From assembly GCA_039636865.1 (NCBI GenBank), contig CP144172.1, positions 1,364,001 to 1,428,000 on the forward strand: DNA of 64,000 bases, read 5' to 3'. Each line of letters starts with the position of its first letter. Within the stretch, counting starts at the first letter, position 1. The DNA comes from Dermatophilaceae bacterium Sec6.4. Its GTDB lineage: Bacteria; Actinomycetota; Actinomycetes; Actinomycetales; Dermatophilaceae. Both the position numbers and the translations under genes were made by a program. Positions 56,533-64,000 of the stretch are shown here, piece after piece. The notes under the pieces were generated by a model, which was not told the origin of the DNA, did not search any database, and saw only the letters and a list, made by a program, of their open reading frames with translations.

Positions 56533-58617
56533 TCAGGCGCTCCTTACATGGATGATGTGCACGGGCTCGGTCTCGGGGCCGACGCGCACGTAATTGTGCT
56601 CTCCCCAACGCCAGGTGACGTCGGTGATGCAGTCGTAGGCCGAGAACCATGCACCGGCGGGCAGCCCGAGCGCTTCCAGGTCCAGGTGCACGATCGATTC
56701 GCGGGTGGCATGCGGGTCGCAGTTGGCCACCACGATCACCACGTCGTCGCCGCGATGTTTGGAGAAGACCAGCACCTGCGGGTCGTCGACCTCGTGGAAG
56801 GTGATGTTGCGTAGCCAGTCGAATGCGTGGTGTTCGCGGCGGATCTGGTTCAGCCGGGTCAGATAGGGCGCCAGTGACTGTCCGGCCTTGGGCCCACCCG
56901 GTTCGTAGTCCTCCCAGCGCCTGTCCTTGTATTCGTACTTCTCGTTGTCGACCTGCTCCTCGACGCCCGGGCGCGCCACGCTCTCCACGAGCTCGTACCC
57001 GGCGTAGATCCCGTAGGTCGGTGACAGTGTCGCGGCGAGCGCAGCGCGCAGCTTCCACGCGGTCGGCCCACCGAATTGCAGATACGGCGTGAGGATGTCG
57101 TGTGTGGTGGGCCAGAACGCAGGGCGCATGTAGGAGGCGGCTTCACCTGCGAGCTCCTCGACATACTCGCGCAGCTCGATCGGGTCATTGCGCCATGCGT
57201 AGTAGGTGTAGCTCTGCTGAAAGCCGACCTTGCCGAGGGTGTGCATCATCGCGGGGCGGGTGAATGCCTCGGCCAGCCAGATCACCTCGGGGTGCTCCGC
57301 CGCGACATCGGCGATCAGCCACTGCCAGAACTCCACCGGTTTGGTGTGCGGGTTGTCGACCCGGAAGATCTTCACGCCGTGGTCGATCCAGACCTGTACG
57401 ACCGCCCGCACTGCGGCATAGCTGCCCGCCGGGTCGTTGTCGAAGTTCATCGGGTAGATGTCCTGGTACTTCTTGGGCGGGTTCTCCGCGTAGGCGATCG
57501 TGCCGTCGGCGCGGGTGGTGAAGAACTCCGGGTGCTGCGTGACCCAGGGGTGGTCCGGTGAGCACTGCAGCGCCAGGTCCAGGGCCACCTCCAGCCCTTC
57601 GCGGGCGGCCGCTGTGACGAAGCCGTCGAAGTCGTCCCAGTCGCCGAGGTCGGGATGCAGTGCGTCGTGCCCACCCTCGGGGCCGCCGATGGCGTAGGGC
57701 GATCCGGGGTCCTTGGGCCCAGCGTCCAGGGAGTTGTTCGGGCCCTTGCGGTTCGTCGTGCCGATCGGGTGCACGGGGGTGAGGTAGACCACATCGAAGC
57801 CCATCGCGGCGATGGCGGGCAGTCGCTTGGATGCCGTGGCGAAGGTGCCGCTGACCCAGTCGCCGGATTCGTCCTGGTAGCAACCCTCCGAGCGCGGGAA
57901 GATCTCATACCAGGCTCCGGTCAGCGCGCGCTCGCGCTCGACCAGCCATGGGTAGGCCGCGCTGGGGCTGACGCTCTCGCGCAGTGGATGGGAGGCCAGC
58001 ACCCGGCGTACATCGGTGCTCGTCCCCGACGCGAGACGGGCTGCGACGTCGCCGGCCTCGTCGCGGAGCTGCTCGACTGCGGCACGCAGGGTCGCGGTGT
58101 CGTGCGCGTCATAGCTGTCGGTGTCCAGTGCGCGCTGCAGCACGAGCGCGCCCTCGGCGAGCATCAGTTCGGCGTCGACGTCGGCGGCGATCTTGATAAT
58201 CGCGTCGTGACTCCAGGTGCCGTAGGGGTCCGACCAGCCTTCGACGCGGTAGTTCCACTGGCCCTCGCGGTCTGCGCTGACGGTGGCGGTCCAGGCGTCG
58301 AGTCCGGCGTTCACGCACGTCATCGGGACATGCGTCTCGCGCCCTTGCGGGTCGGTCAGCACGACGGTGGCGTTGACGGCGTCGTGCCCCTCGCGGAAGA
58401 CCGTCGCTGAGACGGTGAACTCTTCGCGGACAACGGATGTCGTCGACCTGGCACCACCGTCGACGGAGGGCAAGACGTCCTGGACGGGTATCCGTCCGAT
58501 GGGTCTACCGGCGCCGACGGCGAGGGGAGCCTCGCTCTTGGGAGGGTTCCCTCTCACGCGCGTGGGAGCGTGAGGTGCAGAAGGTAGACGACGGCTGATG
58601 GCAGGCGAATCAGTCAC
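56533..58617 (-). CDS. glgE: Alpha-1,4-glucan:maltose-1-phosphate maltosyltransferase
   Basis: GlgE adds maltosyl units from maltose-1-phosphate to linear alpha-1,4-glucan. At 694 aa it has an N-terminal N/S domain pair ([36 protein letters not shown]), [33 protein letters not shown], the nucleophile in [12 protein letters not shown] and the acid in [13 protein letters not shown]. The first about 30 residues are an extra polar leader. GTG 58617 has TAGCGT 6 bases upstream (leaderless pattern). It heads the reverse operon and faces glgP across a 72-base gap. Confidence 0.96.
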   Translation of the reverse strand: MTDSPAISRRLPSAPHAPTRVRGNPPKSEAPLAVGAGRPIGRIPVQDVLPSVDGGARSTTSVVREEFTVSATVFREGHDAVNATVVLTDPQGRETHVPMTCVNAGLDAWTATVSADREGQWNYRVEGWSDPYGTWSHDAIIKIAADVDAELMLAEGALVLQRALDTDSYDAHDTATLRAAVEQLRDEAGDVAARLASGTSTDVRRVLASHPLRESVSPSAAYPWLVERERALTGAWYEIFPRSEGCYQDESGDWVSGTFATASKRLPAIAAMGFDVVYLTPVHPIGTTNRKGPNNSLDAGPKDPGSPYAIGGPEGGHDALHPDLGDWDDFDGFVTAAAREGLEVALDLALQCSPDHPWVTQHPEFFTTRADGTIAYAENPPKKYQDIYPMNFDNDPAGSYAAVRAVVQVWIDHGVKIFRVDNPHTKPVEFWQWLIADVAAEHPEVIWLAEAFTRPAMMHTLGKVGFQQSYTYYAWRNDPIELREYVEELAGEAASYMRPAFWPTTHDILTPYLQFGGPTAWKLRAALAATLSPTYGIYAGYELVESVARPGVEEQVDNEKYEYKDRRWEDYEPGGPKAGQSLAPYLTRLNQIRREHHAFDWLRNITFHEVDDPQVLVFSKHRGDDVVIVVANCDPHATRESIVHLDLEALGLPAGAWFSAYDCITDVTWRWGEHNYVRVGPETEPVHIIHVRSA

Positions 58618-58623
58618 GGTGCG

Positions 58624-58682
58624 ACGCTACAAGGTTTACCTGGTGGACGTTGCCTGTCCAGGTGGCGGATCGCCCTTAAAAT
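58624..58682. promoter_or_regulatory. Divergent glgE/glgP promoter region
   Basis: On the reverse strand TAGCGT (58624-58629) is 6 bases from the glgE GTG. On the forward strand TAAAAT (58677-58682) is 7 bases from the glgP GTG at 58690. The short shared region would allow joint control of glucan synthesis and breakdown. No clear -35 boxes were found. Confidence 0.55.
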
Positions 58683-58689
58683 GGCACCC

Positions 58690-61254
58690 GTGAAAGCCAT
58701 CCGACGTTTCCACGTCCGTACCGTTCTTCCCGAGCCACTCGCTCCCCTGGGCGACCTGGCCAGTAACTTGCGGTGGTCATGGCACAGCCGGACCCGTGAC
58801 CTTTTCCGGGATATCGACCCGCAGCGCTGGGAAAGCGTGCGGCACGATCCGGTCGCATTGCTCGCGTCCTTCACTTCTGATGAGCTGCAGTCCCTGGCGG
58901 CCGACACCGCTCTGGTCGAACGGGTCGAGTCTGCTCAGCGGAATCTGGATCGGTACCTCACCGCTCGTTCCTGGTACGACGATTTCGCCGCCGATAACGA
59001 GGCGCCGAAATCGATCGCGTACTTCAGTGCCGAGTACGGCATCACACATGTACTGCCGCAGTACTCCGGCGGTCTCGGCATTCTCGCCGGTGACCACCTC
59101 AAATCCGCCTCCGATCTGGGTGTGCCGATCGTCGGGATCGGCTTGTTCTACAACACCGGGTATTTCGCCCAGTCGTTGTCCGCGGACGGCTGGCAGCAGG
59201 AGTCCTACCCGACGCACGACCCGGACGACCTGCCGCTCTCGCTCGTTCGCGAACACGACGGAACCCCGGTACGCGTCACCCTGGACCTGCCCGAAGGTCG
59301 CACCCTGCATGCGCGCATCTGGCGTGCGCAGGTCGGCCGGGTGCCTTTGTTGCTGCTCGATTCCGACGTCGACGGCAACGATGACGCCGGACGCGAGCTG
59401 ACCCGCCGGTTGTACGGCGGTGGCGGCGAGCAGCGTCTGCAGCAGGAGATGCTGCTCGGTATCGGCGGTATCCGCGCGACGCGCATCTGGTCTCGGCTGA
59501 CCGGCGCACCGTTGCCCGAGGTCTACCACTGCAACGAGGGCCACGCCGGGTTCCTCGGCCTGGAGCGGATCAGTGAGTTGGTCACGGGCCAGGGTCTGGA
59601 TTTCGACACCGCGATGGAGACCGTCCGCGCGGGCACCGTCTTCACCACCCACACACCCGTGCCGGCCGGTATCGACCGCTTCGGCAAGGACCAGGTGCGG
59701 CGTTATCTCGGTAACCTGCCCGGCGTTCCGCTGGAGAAGGTGCTGCCGTTGGGCGCCGAGACGTACGAGGGCGGCGACGACACTGTCTTCAATATGGCGG
59801 TGATGGGCCTGCGGATGGCGCAGCGCGCCAACGGCGTCTCCAAGCTGCACGGCGTCGTCAGTCGCGGGATGTTCGACGGTCTGTGGCCCGGATTCGACGA
59901 CACGGAGATTCCGATCGTCAGCATCACCAACGGTGTCCACATGCCGACCTGGGTGGACCCGAAGGTCATCGCACTCGGTCAGCGGTACGTGGGTGCCGAG
60001 CCGATGCGCGACGGGGATGCCTGGGAGATGCTGGGCAAGGTGCCTGTTGAGGAGTTCTGGAAGGTCAAACGCGAGCTGCGCGAGCAGCTGGTCGACGACG
60101 TTCGCCGCCGGATGCGCGAGTCGTGGTTGAACCGCGGTGCATCCTCGGCCGAACTGGGCTGGACAGATGAGATCTTCAGCCCTGATGTGCTGACGATCGG
60201 TTTTGCGCGACGGGTGCCGACCTACAAACGACTCACGCTCATGCTGCGTAACCCGACGCGACTGCGTCGACTCCTGCTGGACCCGGAGCGACCGATTCAG
60301 CTGGTCATCGCCGGCAAGAGTCACCCGGCCGACGAGACCGGTAAGAAGCTCATCCAGCAGATGGTGCAGTTCGCTGACGATCCCGCCATCCGGCACCGGA
60401 TTGCCTTCCTGCCCGGCTACGACATCGAGATGGCCCAGAAGCTGTACCCGGGCTGCGACGTGTGGCTGAACAACCCGCTGCGTCCGTTCGAGGCGTGCGG
60501 CACGTCCGGTATGAAGGCGGCGCTCAACGGCGGCCTGAACCTGTCGATTCTCGACGGGTGGTGGGACGAGTGGTACGACGGTCAGAACGGTTGGGCCATC
60601 CCGACCGCCGACGGTGTCGAAGACCCGGACCGTCGCGACGACTTGGAGGCGAACGCGCTGTACGAGTTGATGGAGCGCCACGTCGCGGCCATCTTCTACG
60701 ACCGTGACGCGCAGCAGCTGCCGCAGCGGTGGCTGGCGATGGTGTCGCACACGTTGAGCACCTTGGGTCCGAAGGTCCAGGCGACCCGTCAGGTCAAGGA
60801 CTACACGAGTGAGCTCTACGCGCCGGCTGCCCAGGCGGCGCACCGCCGTGCGGAGAACGACTTCGCGCAGGCGCGCTCGCTGGCCGCGTACAAGCAACTC
60901 GCGGCGGCGGCTTTCCCGAAGGTGAAGGTTGAGCACGTGGACTCCGAGGGGCTCTCGGACAGCCCCCAGGTGGGCGACGAGGTCAACGTGCGTGCCTATG
61001 TGACTCTAGAAGCACTGGCACCGACCGACGTCGACGTCCAGGTCGTGCATGGTCGGGTCTCGGAGTCCGATGATCTACGCGACGTAGCCACCGTTCCGCT
61101 CTCGTTCGTGGAGACCGAGCCCGACGGGCGGCACCTGTTCAGCGGCGACGTCACCATCGGGCGTACCGGTTCATTCGGCTACACGGTGCGGGTGCTGCCC
61201 CGGCACGAGGGACTGGCCAGCCCGGCAGAGCTGGGACTTGCGATCAACGCCTGA
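58690..61254 (+). CDS. glgP: Alpha-glucan (glycogen/maltodextrin) phosphorylase
   Basis: GlgP releases glucose-1-phosphate from alpha-1,4-glucan ends with PLP as cofactor. The protein of about 854 aa has the family start MKAIRRFHVRTVLPEPLAPL, AYFSAEYGITHVLPQYSGGLGILAGDHLK (split by its loop), PEVYHCNEGHAGFL and the PLP-lysine region CGTSGMKAALNGGLNL. The C-terminal tail (about 735-854) is a separate beta-rich part. GTG 58690 is chosen over ATG 58681: homologues begin MKA, and TAAAAT is exactly 7 bases upstream, so the earlier ATG lies within the -10 box. Confidence 0.95.
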   Translation: MKAIRRFHVRTVLPEPLAPLGDLASNLRWSWHSRTRDLFRDIDPQRWESVRHDPVALLASFTSDELQSLAADTALVERVESAQRNLDRYLTARSWYDDFAADNEAPKSIAYFSAEYGITHVLPQYSGGLGILAGDHLKSASDLGVPIVGIGLFYNTGYFAQSLSADGWQQESYPTHDPDDLPLSLVREHDGTPVRVTLDLPEGRTLHARIWRAQVGRVPLLLLDSDVDGNDDAGRELTRRLYGGGGEQRLQQEMLLGIGGIRATRIWSRLTGAPLPEVYHCNEGHAGFLGLERISELVTGQGLDFDTAMETVRAGTVFTTHTPVPAGIDRFGKDQVRRYLGNLPGVPLEKVLPLGAETYEGGDDTVFNMAVMGLRMAQRANGVSKLHGVVSRGMFDGLWPGFDDTEIPIVSITNGVHMPTWVDPKVIALGQRYVGAEPMRDGDAWEMLGKVPVEEFWKVKRELREQLVDDVRRRMRESWLNRGASSAELGWTDEIFSPDVLTIGFARRVPTYKRLTLMLRNPTRLRRLLLDPERPIQLVIAGKSHPADETGKKLIQQMVQFADDPAIRHRIAFLPGYDIEMAQKLYPGCDVWLNNPLRPFEACGTSGMKAALNGGLNLSILDGWWDEWYDGQNGWAIPTADGVEDPDRRDDLEANALYELMERHVAAIFYDRDAQQLPQRWLAMVSHTLSTLGPKVQATRQVKDYTSELYAPAAQAAHRRAENDFAQARSLAAYKQLAAAAFPKVKVEHVDSEGLSDSPQVGDEVNVRAYVTLEALAPTDVDVQVVHGRVSESDDLRDVATVPLSFVETEPDGRHLFSGDVTIGRTGSFGYTVRVLPRHEGLASPAELGLAINA

Positions 61255-61304
61255 CGACGGACTCAACATGAGCAACTGAATGCACAAACGTTCAACAGAT
61301 TACC

Positions 61305-61340
61305 TGCGGCGCAGTGGCACTCTGGTGTCGCTGCGCCGCA
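61305..61340 (+). terminator. Strong terminator after glgP
   Basis: A 16-bp stem with two wobble pairs and a 4-base loop (TCTG), arms 61305-61320 and 61325-61340, is followed by TTTCGTT. It lies 50 bases after the glgP stop and closes the conserved block before the AT-richer accessory end. Confidence 0.85.
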
Positions 61341-61359
61341 TTTCGTTCACTGATCAATC

Positions 61360-61424
61360 ATTCAGTAAAAATAAGCACGAGAATTCAAGGTAAACAAAGA
61401 GATTGAATCGTCATTCAAAGTAGA
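61360..61424 (+). repeat. Three imperfect direct repeats upstream of the Cys-rich gene
   Basis: ATTCAGTAAAA (61360), ATTCAAGGTAAA (61383) and ATTCAAAGTAGA (61413) lie 23 and 30 bases apart, just upstream of the -10 at 61445. They look like activator or repressor half-sites. The rest of the 270-base gap (61255-61524) is AT-rich for this genome and holds the terminator and promoter listed separately. Confidence 0.45.
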
Positions 61425-61444
61425 CGATTGGGGAATGCGCAACC

Positions 61445-61450
61445 TATAGT
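61445..61450 (+). promoter_or_regulatory. -10 box TATAGT of the Cys-rich protein gene
   Basis: TATAGT is close to the consensus -10. Transcription would start near 61457 and leave a leader of about 68 bases. No good -35 is present at 17 bases (TAGACG at 61421-61426 is 18 away), so an activator acting through the upstream direct repeats is plausible. Confidence 0.45.
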
Positions 61451-61524
61451 TCGGTCTGAAAGCGAGCCATGTCTGATCGACCTGACTCATACGCGCGGGG
61501 TCCACCCAAAATGATGGAGACGTT

Positions 61525-62526
61525 ATGTCGATCGATGTTGACCAAATCGCTGCAGGGATCAGTAAGAAGCAAGTTGACCGTCGGTCGATTGCCAAGGGTG
61601 CGGCGTGGAGCCTCCCGGTCATCGCCGCTGGGGTTGCTGCCCCGGCGTTCGCCGCTTCCCCGAACACTTGCGATTCCTGTAATCGACAGCAGCAGTGCAT
61701 CCTGACCGTAGGAAATTCTGGAAACTGTAAGTGCGCTCCCGGACTCCTATGTGTCGGTACCGGACCGCTTGGTCTGGCCAATGTCTGCGTCGGGTCGACG
61801 CTCGTGGCCAGCACTTGCGGTAAGGGCACGTGCTTCGGAGTGTGCCTGAGCGTTGGCAGTCCGCTCGTGACCGCTCTCAATGGCATCATTGGCCTCATCA
61901 CTACTCTTCTCAATGGGCTCAATATCGTCGGCGCAATCCGAACCACGACGATTGCGCAGATTCCCAAGAACGTATGTGTCTCGCCTCTCGGTGACGGCAG
62001 CCTGGGTACCTTGTGCCGAGTGTCCACCTCGGAGGGTGGATTACTGGGAAATACCATCCTCGACGCGCTGGTAGCCGTGTTCAACACCCTCGTGGGTACA
62101 TTGAACCTGGCTGGCGTCACCTTGGGCACCAACTGCAATGCTGGCCTGACCTGCAATCCGATCGTTGGAGAGCGGGTGCGGGTGCGGGTTCCTATCATCG
62201 GAACCAAGCTGGCCGATGTGACCGTCGCTATTGGCACCTGCGAGTGCACCGCTCAGCGGGCAGGGGGTGTAGAGAAAGAGGTCACGAACGCTGCCACCGA
62301 GCGCGAGTTGAAGCATGCACAACTCACCGGCGAGCCGTTCATAGCTCGCGCCGGTGACAAGACGGTCGCCGTTCCTATGGCCGGCAGCGTTAAGCCGTCA
62401 AGCACGTCGTCTACTACCTCGCCGTCGTTGCCTACTACCGCGCCTTCTCCGACGTCCGCACCCACATCGAAGCCTGCACCGTCCACCAGCAGCACCTCGG
62501 CCCCGTCCAGTACGGGCACCAACTGA
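61525..62526 (+). CDS. Tat-exported cysteine-rich protein of unknown function
   Basis: A 333-aa protein I do not recognise. Residues 15-44 form a twin-arginine signal (VDRRSIAKGAAW, then LPVIAAGVAAPAFAAS with an AFA-A cleavage site). The mature part has 16 cysteines (49, 52, 58, 68, 70, 76, 88, 98, 103, 107, 151, 164, 204, 210, 239, 241), an even number fit for eight disulfides. Two hydrophobic amphipathic stretches (about 112-137 and 178-200) look like internal repeats. From about 288 to the end is a Ser/Thr/Pro-rich stalk without an LPxTG motif. ATG 61525 has GGAGA 4 bases upstream. The gene is 31 bases before a MauE-thioredoxin fusion that could form its disulfides. Confidence 0.75.
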   Translation: MSIDVDQIAAGISKKQVDRRSIAKGAAWSLPVIAAGVAAPAFAASPNTCDSCNRQQQCILTVGNSGNCKCAPGLLCVGTGPLGLANVCVGSTLVASTCGKGTCFGVCLSVGSPLVTALNGIIGLITTLLNGLNIVGAIRTTTIAQIPKNVCVSPLGDGSLGTLCRVSTSEGGLLGNTILDALVAVFNTLVGTLNLAGVTLGTNCNAGLTCNPIVGERVRVRVPIIGTKLADVTVAIGTCECTAQRAGGVEKEVTNAATERELKHAQLTGEPFIARAGDKTVAVPMAGSVKPSSTSSTTSPSLPTTAPSPTSAPTSKPAPSTSSTSAPSSTGTN

Positions 62527-62557
62527 TCTGCCGAATTTCTCTTAGAAGGACGTTTTC

Positions 62558-64000
62558 TTGAGCACTATTCACCTAGCCGTCACATTAGTGATGGTGGGGG
62601 TTCTCCTACTCAGCGGAATAGCGAAGCTTCGCGATCACGCAGGTACAGTCGCTGCCATCAAGGGCTTTGGCGTCATCCCCGTGCCGGAAGATGCCCGCGC
62701 ATTGGTCGCTAGGGTAGTTCCTGTTGTCGAGATCGTTCTGGCGATTGGTCTCTTGGTCACGTCTGGCCCTTCCTTCATCGTTATCGGTACTCTGGTTGTC
62801 GCGTTAATGCTCGGGTTCACCGTCCTGGTGAGCGTGACGCTGGCACGCGGCGAAGCGCCGTCGTGTCACTGTTTCGGTGAGTTGACTCCTGAACCAATCT
62901 CAAAGTCCACGGCAATCCGTAACGCGGTGCTTACCGTTTTCGCGGTTGTGGTGGCCTATGGGGTACTTCCTGCTACCGGAGTGTGGCGGACAGTCCGCGA
63001 CGAGTCTGGGTGGCAGGTCACGTGGGCATTTACCGTGCTGGTTGCCTCGGCGGCACTCGCGGCGCTTTACTTCCTGTGGCGCCGCGAGGCCTCCCAGAGG
63101 GCAGCGCTTACCGTGGAGCTGGAGTCCCGACCTGTTGGCGTCGTCGCGGAACCGGTGGATATTCCTGACATCGAACTTGTCGATGCTCTGGGGGCTCGAG
63201 TCAATCTGGTGGAGTTGGCACAAGATAAGGCTCAACTGCTGGTCTTCATTTCTCCGACCTGCATCAATTGCCATGATCTCGTCCCCCACGTCCCTATGTG
63301 GTCGGCGGCATTCATGGATCAGGTAGACGTCGCACTGGTCACGATAGGTTCGGTTGAGGACACCTTGGCGGAATTCAACGATGTTATCGGCGATCTGTCG
63401 CTCTATGGCGACGAGAACGCAGTCGCTCAATTGAGTCTCAATGTAGGAGCGACTCCGGCAGCGGTCCTTATCGGCACCAATGGCAAGGTCTCGGCGGGCC
63501 CGGCTCTTGGGGCTGAGCGCATCAGTGAATTGGTCAGCGCGATCGTCCAAGCAGTCGGGGTCAACGTGGTGACAGGTATGGCGCACGCCCCCAGTGACAA
63601 GCAGGTTGCGCAGCAGGAAGAAGTCAACCGCAGCTCACTCCCGGGCGATGACTTCGAGACACTGAACCCGATGGTGGCCCTGGATGATGGCGAAGAGCTG
63701 TTGTTCGCGGATGCCGTTGCGCGCTTCGGCGGCGGCGAACCGGTGCCGGTAGTTGCCTGGCGTGACTCGTGTGGATTTTGCGAGTCGATCACTCCGGCGA
63801 TGCTGGAGCCCAATGCTGCCGGTGATGTGCTGCTGTTGATCAATGAATCGATCAGCACAGTCCGGGCACAGGGCTTCACCGGTCCGGTAATGCAGGTAAT
63901 CGACTCTGATGCCGGATCTGTTCTGGGTGTGCCTGGCACGCCGGCTGGATACCCGGTGTTGAACGGCCGTAAGGCCCCCGGTGGCGGAGTCGGAGGACCG
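62558..64000 (+). CDS. MauE/DoxX-like membrane domain fused to two thioredoxin-like domains (partial, runs off window)
   Basis: The frame from TTG 62558 (AAGGA at 62546-62550, 7-base spacer) is open for 481 codons to the window end. Residues 1-175 are a MauE/DoxX-type membrane domain of four to five helices with VLLLSGIAKLRDH and a paired-cysteine SCHCFGEL (C103, C105). Residues about 195-335 are a thioredoxin-like domain with SPTCINCHDL (C235, C238) and cis-Pro GATPAAVL. From about 375 a second one follows with WRDSCGFCESI (C405, C408) and a GTPAGYPVLNG segment. In methylamine dehydrogenase clusters, MauE and MauD are separate proteins needed to mature the disulfide-rich MauA. A similar role toward the protein encoded upstream is inferred. 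Confidence 0.82.
   Translation, partial: MSTIHLAVTLVMVGVLLLSGIAKLRDHAGTVAAIKGFGVIPVPEDARALVARVVPVVEIVLAIGLLVTSGPSFIVIGTLVVALMLGFTVLVSVTLARGEAPSCHCFGELTPEPISKSTAIRNAVLTVFAVVVAYGVLPATGVWRTVRDESGWQVTWAFTVLVASAALAALYFLWRREASQRAALTVELESRPVGVVAEPVDIPDIELVDALGARVNLVELAQDKAQLLVFISPTCINCHDLVPHVPMWSAAFMDQVDVALVTIGSVEDTLAEFNDVIGDLSLYGDENAVAQLSLNVGATPAAVLIGTNGKVSAGPALGAERISELVSAIVQAVGVNVVTGMAHAPSDKQVAQQEEVNRSSLPGDDFETLNPMVALDDGEELLFADAVARFGGGEPVPVVAWRDSCGFCESITPAMLEPNAAGDVLLLINESISTVRAQGFTGPVMQVIDSDAGSVLGVPGTPAGYPVLNGRKAPGGGVGGP

Noticed and set aside
58681..58689. ATG at 58681 as the glgP start
   Set aside because: The ATG overlaps the likely -10 TAAAAT, and homologues begin with MKA, which matches GTG 58690.
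58777..60936. 719-codon open frame antisense to glgP
   Set aside because: High-GC coding DNA leaves long stop-free antisense frames. The sense strand encodes a fully conserved glycogen phosphorylase, and the antisense product has no recognisable motif.

Overview
The window is high-GC DNA from an actinobacterium, most likely a member of the Micrococcales; a Dermacoccaceae-like genome is a guess, not something the sequence proves. Pointers are the GC-rich codon use, an HNH/DUF222 gene, a mycobacterial-type NucS mismatch endonuclease, the GlgE alpha-glucan pathway, many GTG/TTG starts, and a repeated pattern of TANNNT -10 boxes lying 6-8 bases upstream of start codons (leaderless mRNAs). From memory of the M. 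tuberculosis map, the backbone order (rpmE, prfA, prmC, sua5, wecA, atp operon, DUF2550, cobalamin adenosyltransferase, nucS, mce, thiolase, thioredoxin-like, glgB, glgE, glgP) matches the Rv1298-Rv1328 stretch, with several insertions and rearrangements. No tRNA, rRNA, CRISPR array or insertion sequence was seen.

Region by region. 1-2194: end of ribosomal protein L31, a terminator, prfA and prmC. 2196-14150: about 12 kb separating prmC from sua5, holding a two-component system with an ABC exporter, a GMC dehydrogenase/aldehyde dehydrogenase pair, a pentapeptide-repeat gene, an HNH/DUF222 gene with two DnaA-box-like sites upstream, a double-GNAT protein and a Cds1-like cysteine desulfhydrase. 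14198-24924: sua5, glyA, wecA and atpIBEFHAGD, preceded by a perfect CRP/GlxR-type palindrome. 24946-28586: a terminator and four reverse-strand genes including murT-gatD, which cut atpC off from the rest of the ATP synthase operon. 28707-33663: atpC, DUF2550, a GH13 amylase, and a reverse nucS-ggt-adenosyltransferase operon. 33820-41738: acyl-CoA and propionate/isobutyrate metabolism (hydroxyacyl-CoA dehydrogenase, epimerase, thiolase, MeaB, isobutyryl-CoA mutase large subunit) plus two envelope proteins. 41913-48817: mixed genes, including a PadR module with a frameshifted membrane partner and a secreted C39-like protein. 48810-61254: glycogen/maltose-1-phosphate metabolism, with the reverse operon glgE-treS-(mak-glgB fusion)-pgm-(P-loop-like protein) diverging from glgP. 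61305-64000: a more AT-rich accessory end with a cysteine-rich Tat-exported protein followed by a MauE/thioredoxin/thioredoxin fusion that runs off the window.

How the parts work together. TreS converts trehalose to maltose, the maltokinase half of the fusion makes maltose-1-phosphate, GlgE polymerises it, the GlgB half branches the glucan, GlgP releases glucose-1-phosphate and Pgm links that to glucose-6-phosphate. The cobalamin adenosyltransferase, MeaB, the epimerase and the mutase form a B12-dependent acyl-CoA set, although the B12-binding mutase subunit is not in the window.

The strongest candidates for something new are the terminal Tat-exported 16-cysteine protein with its membrane MauE-Trx-Trx partner, the maltokinase-GlgB fusion, and the split ATP synthase operon.
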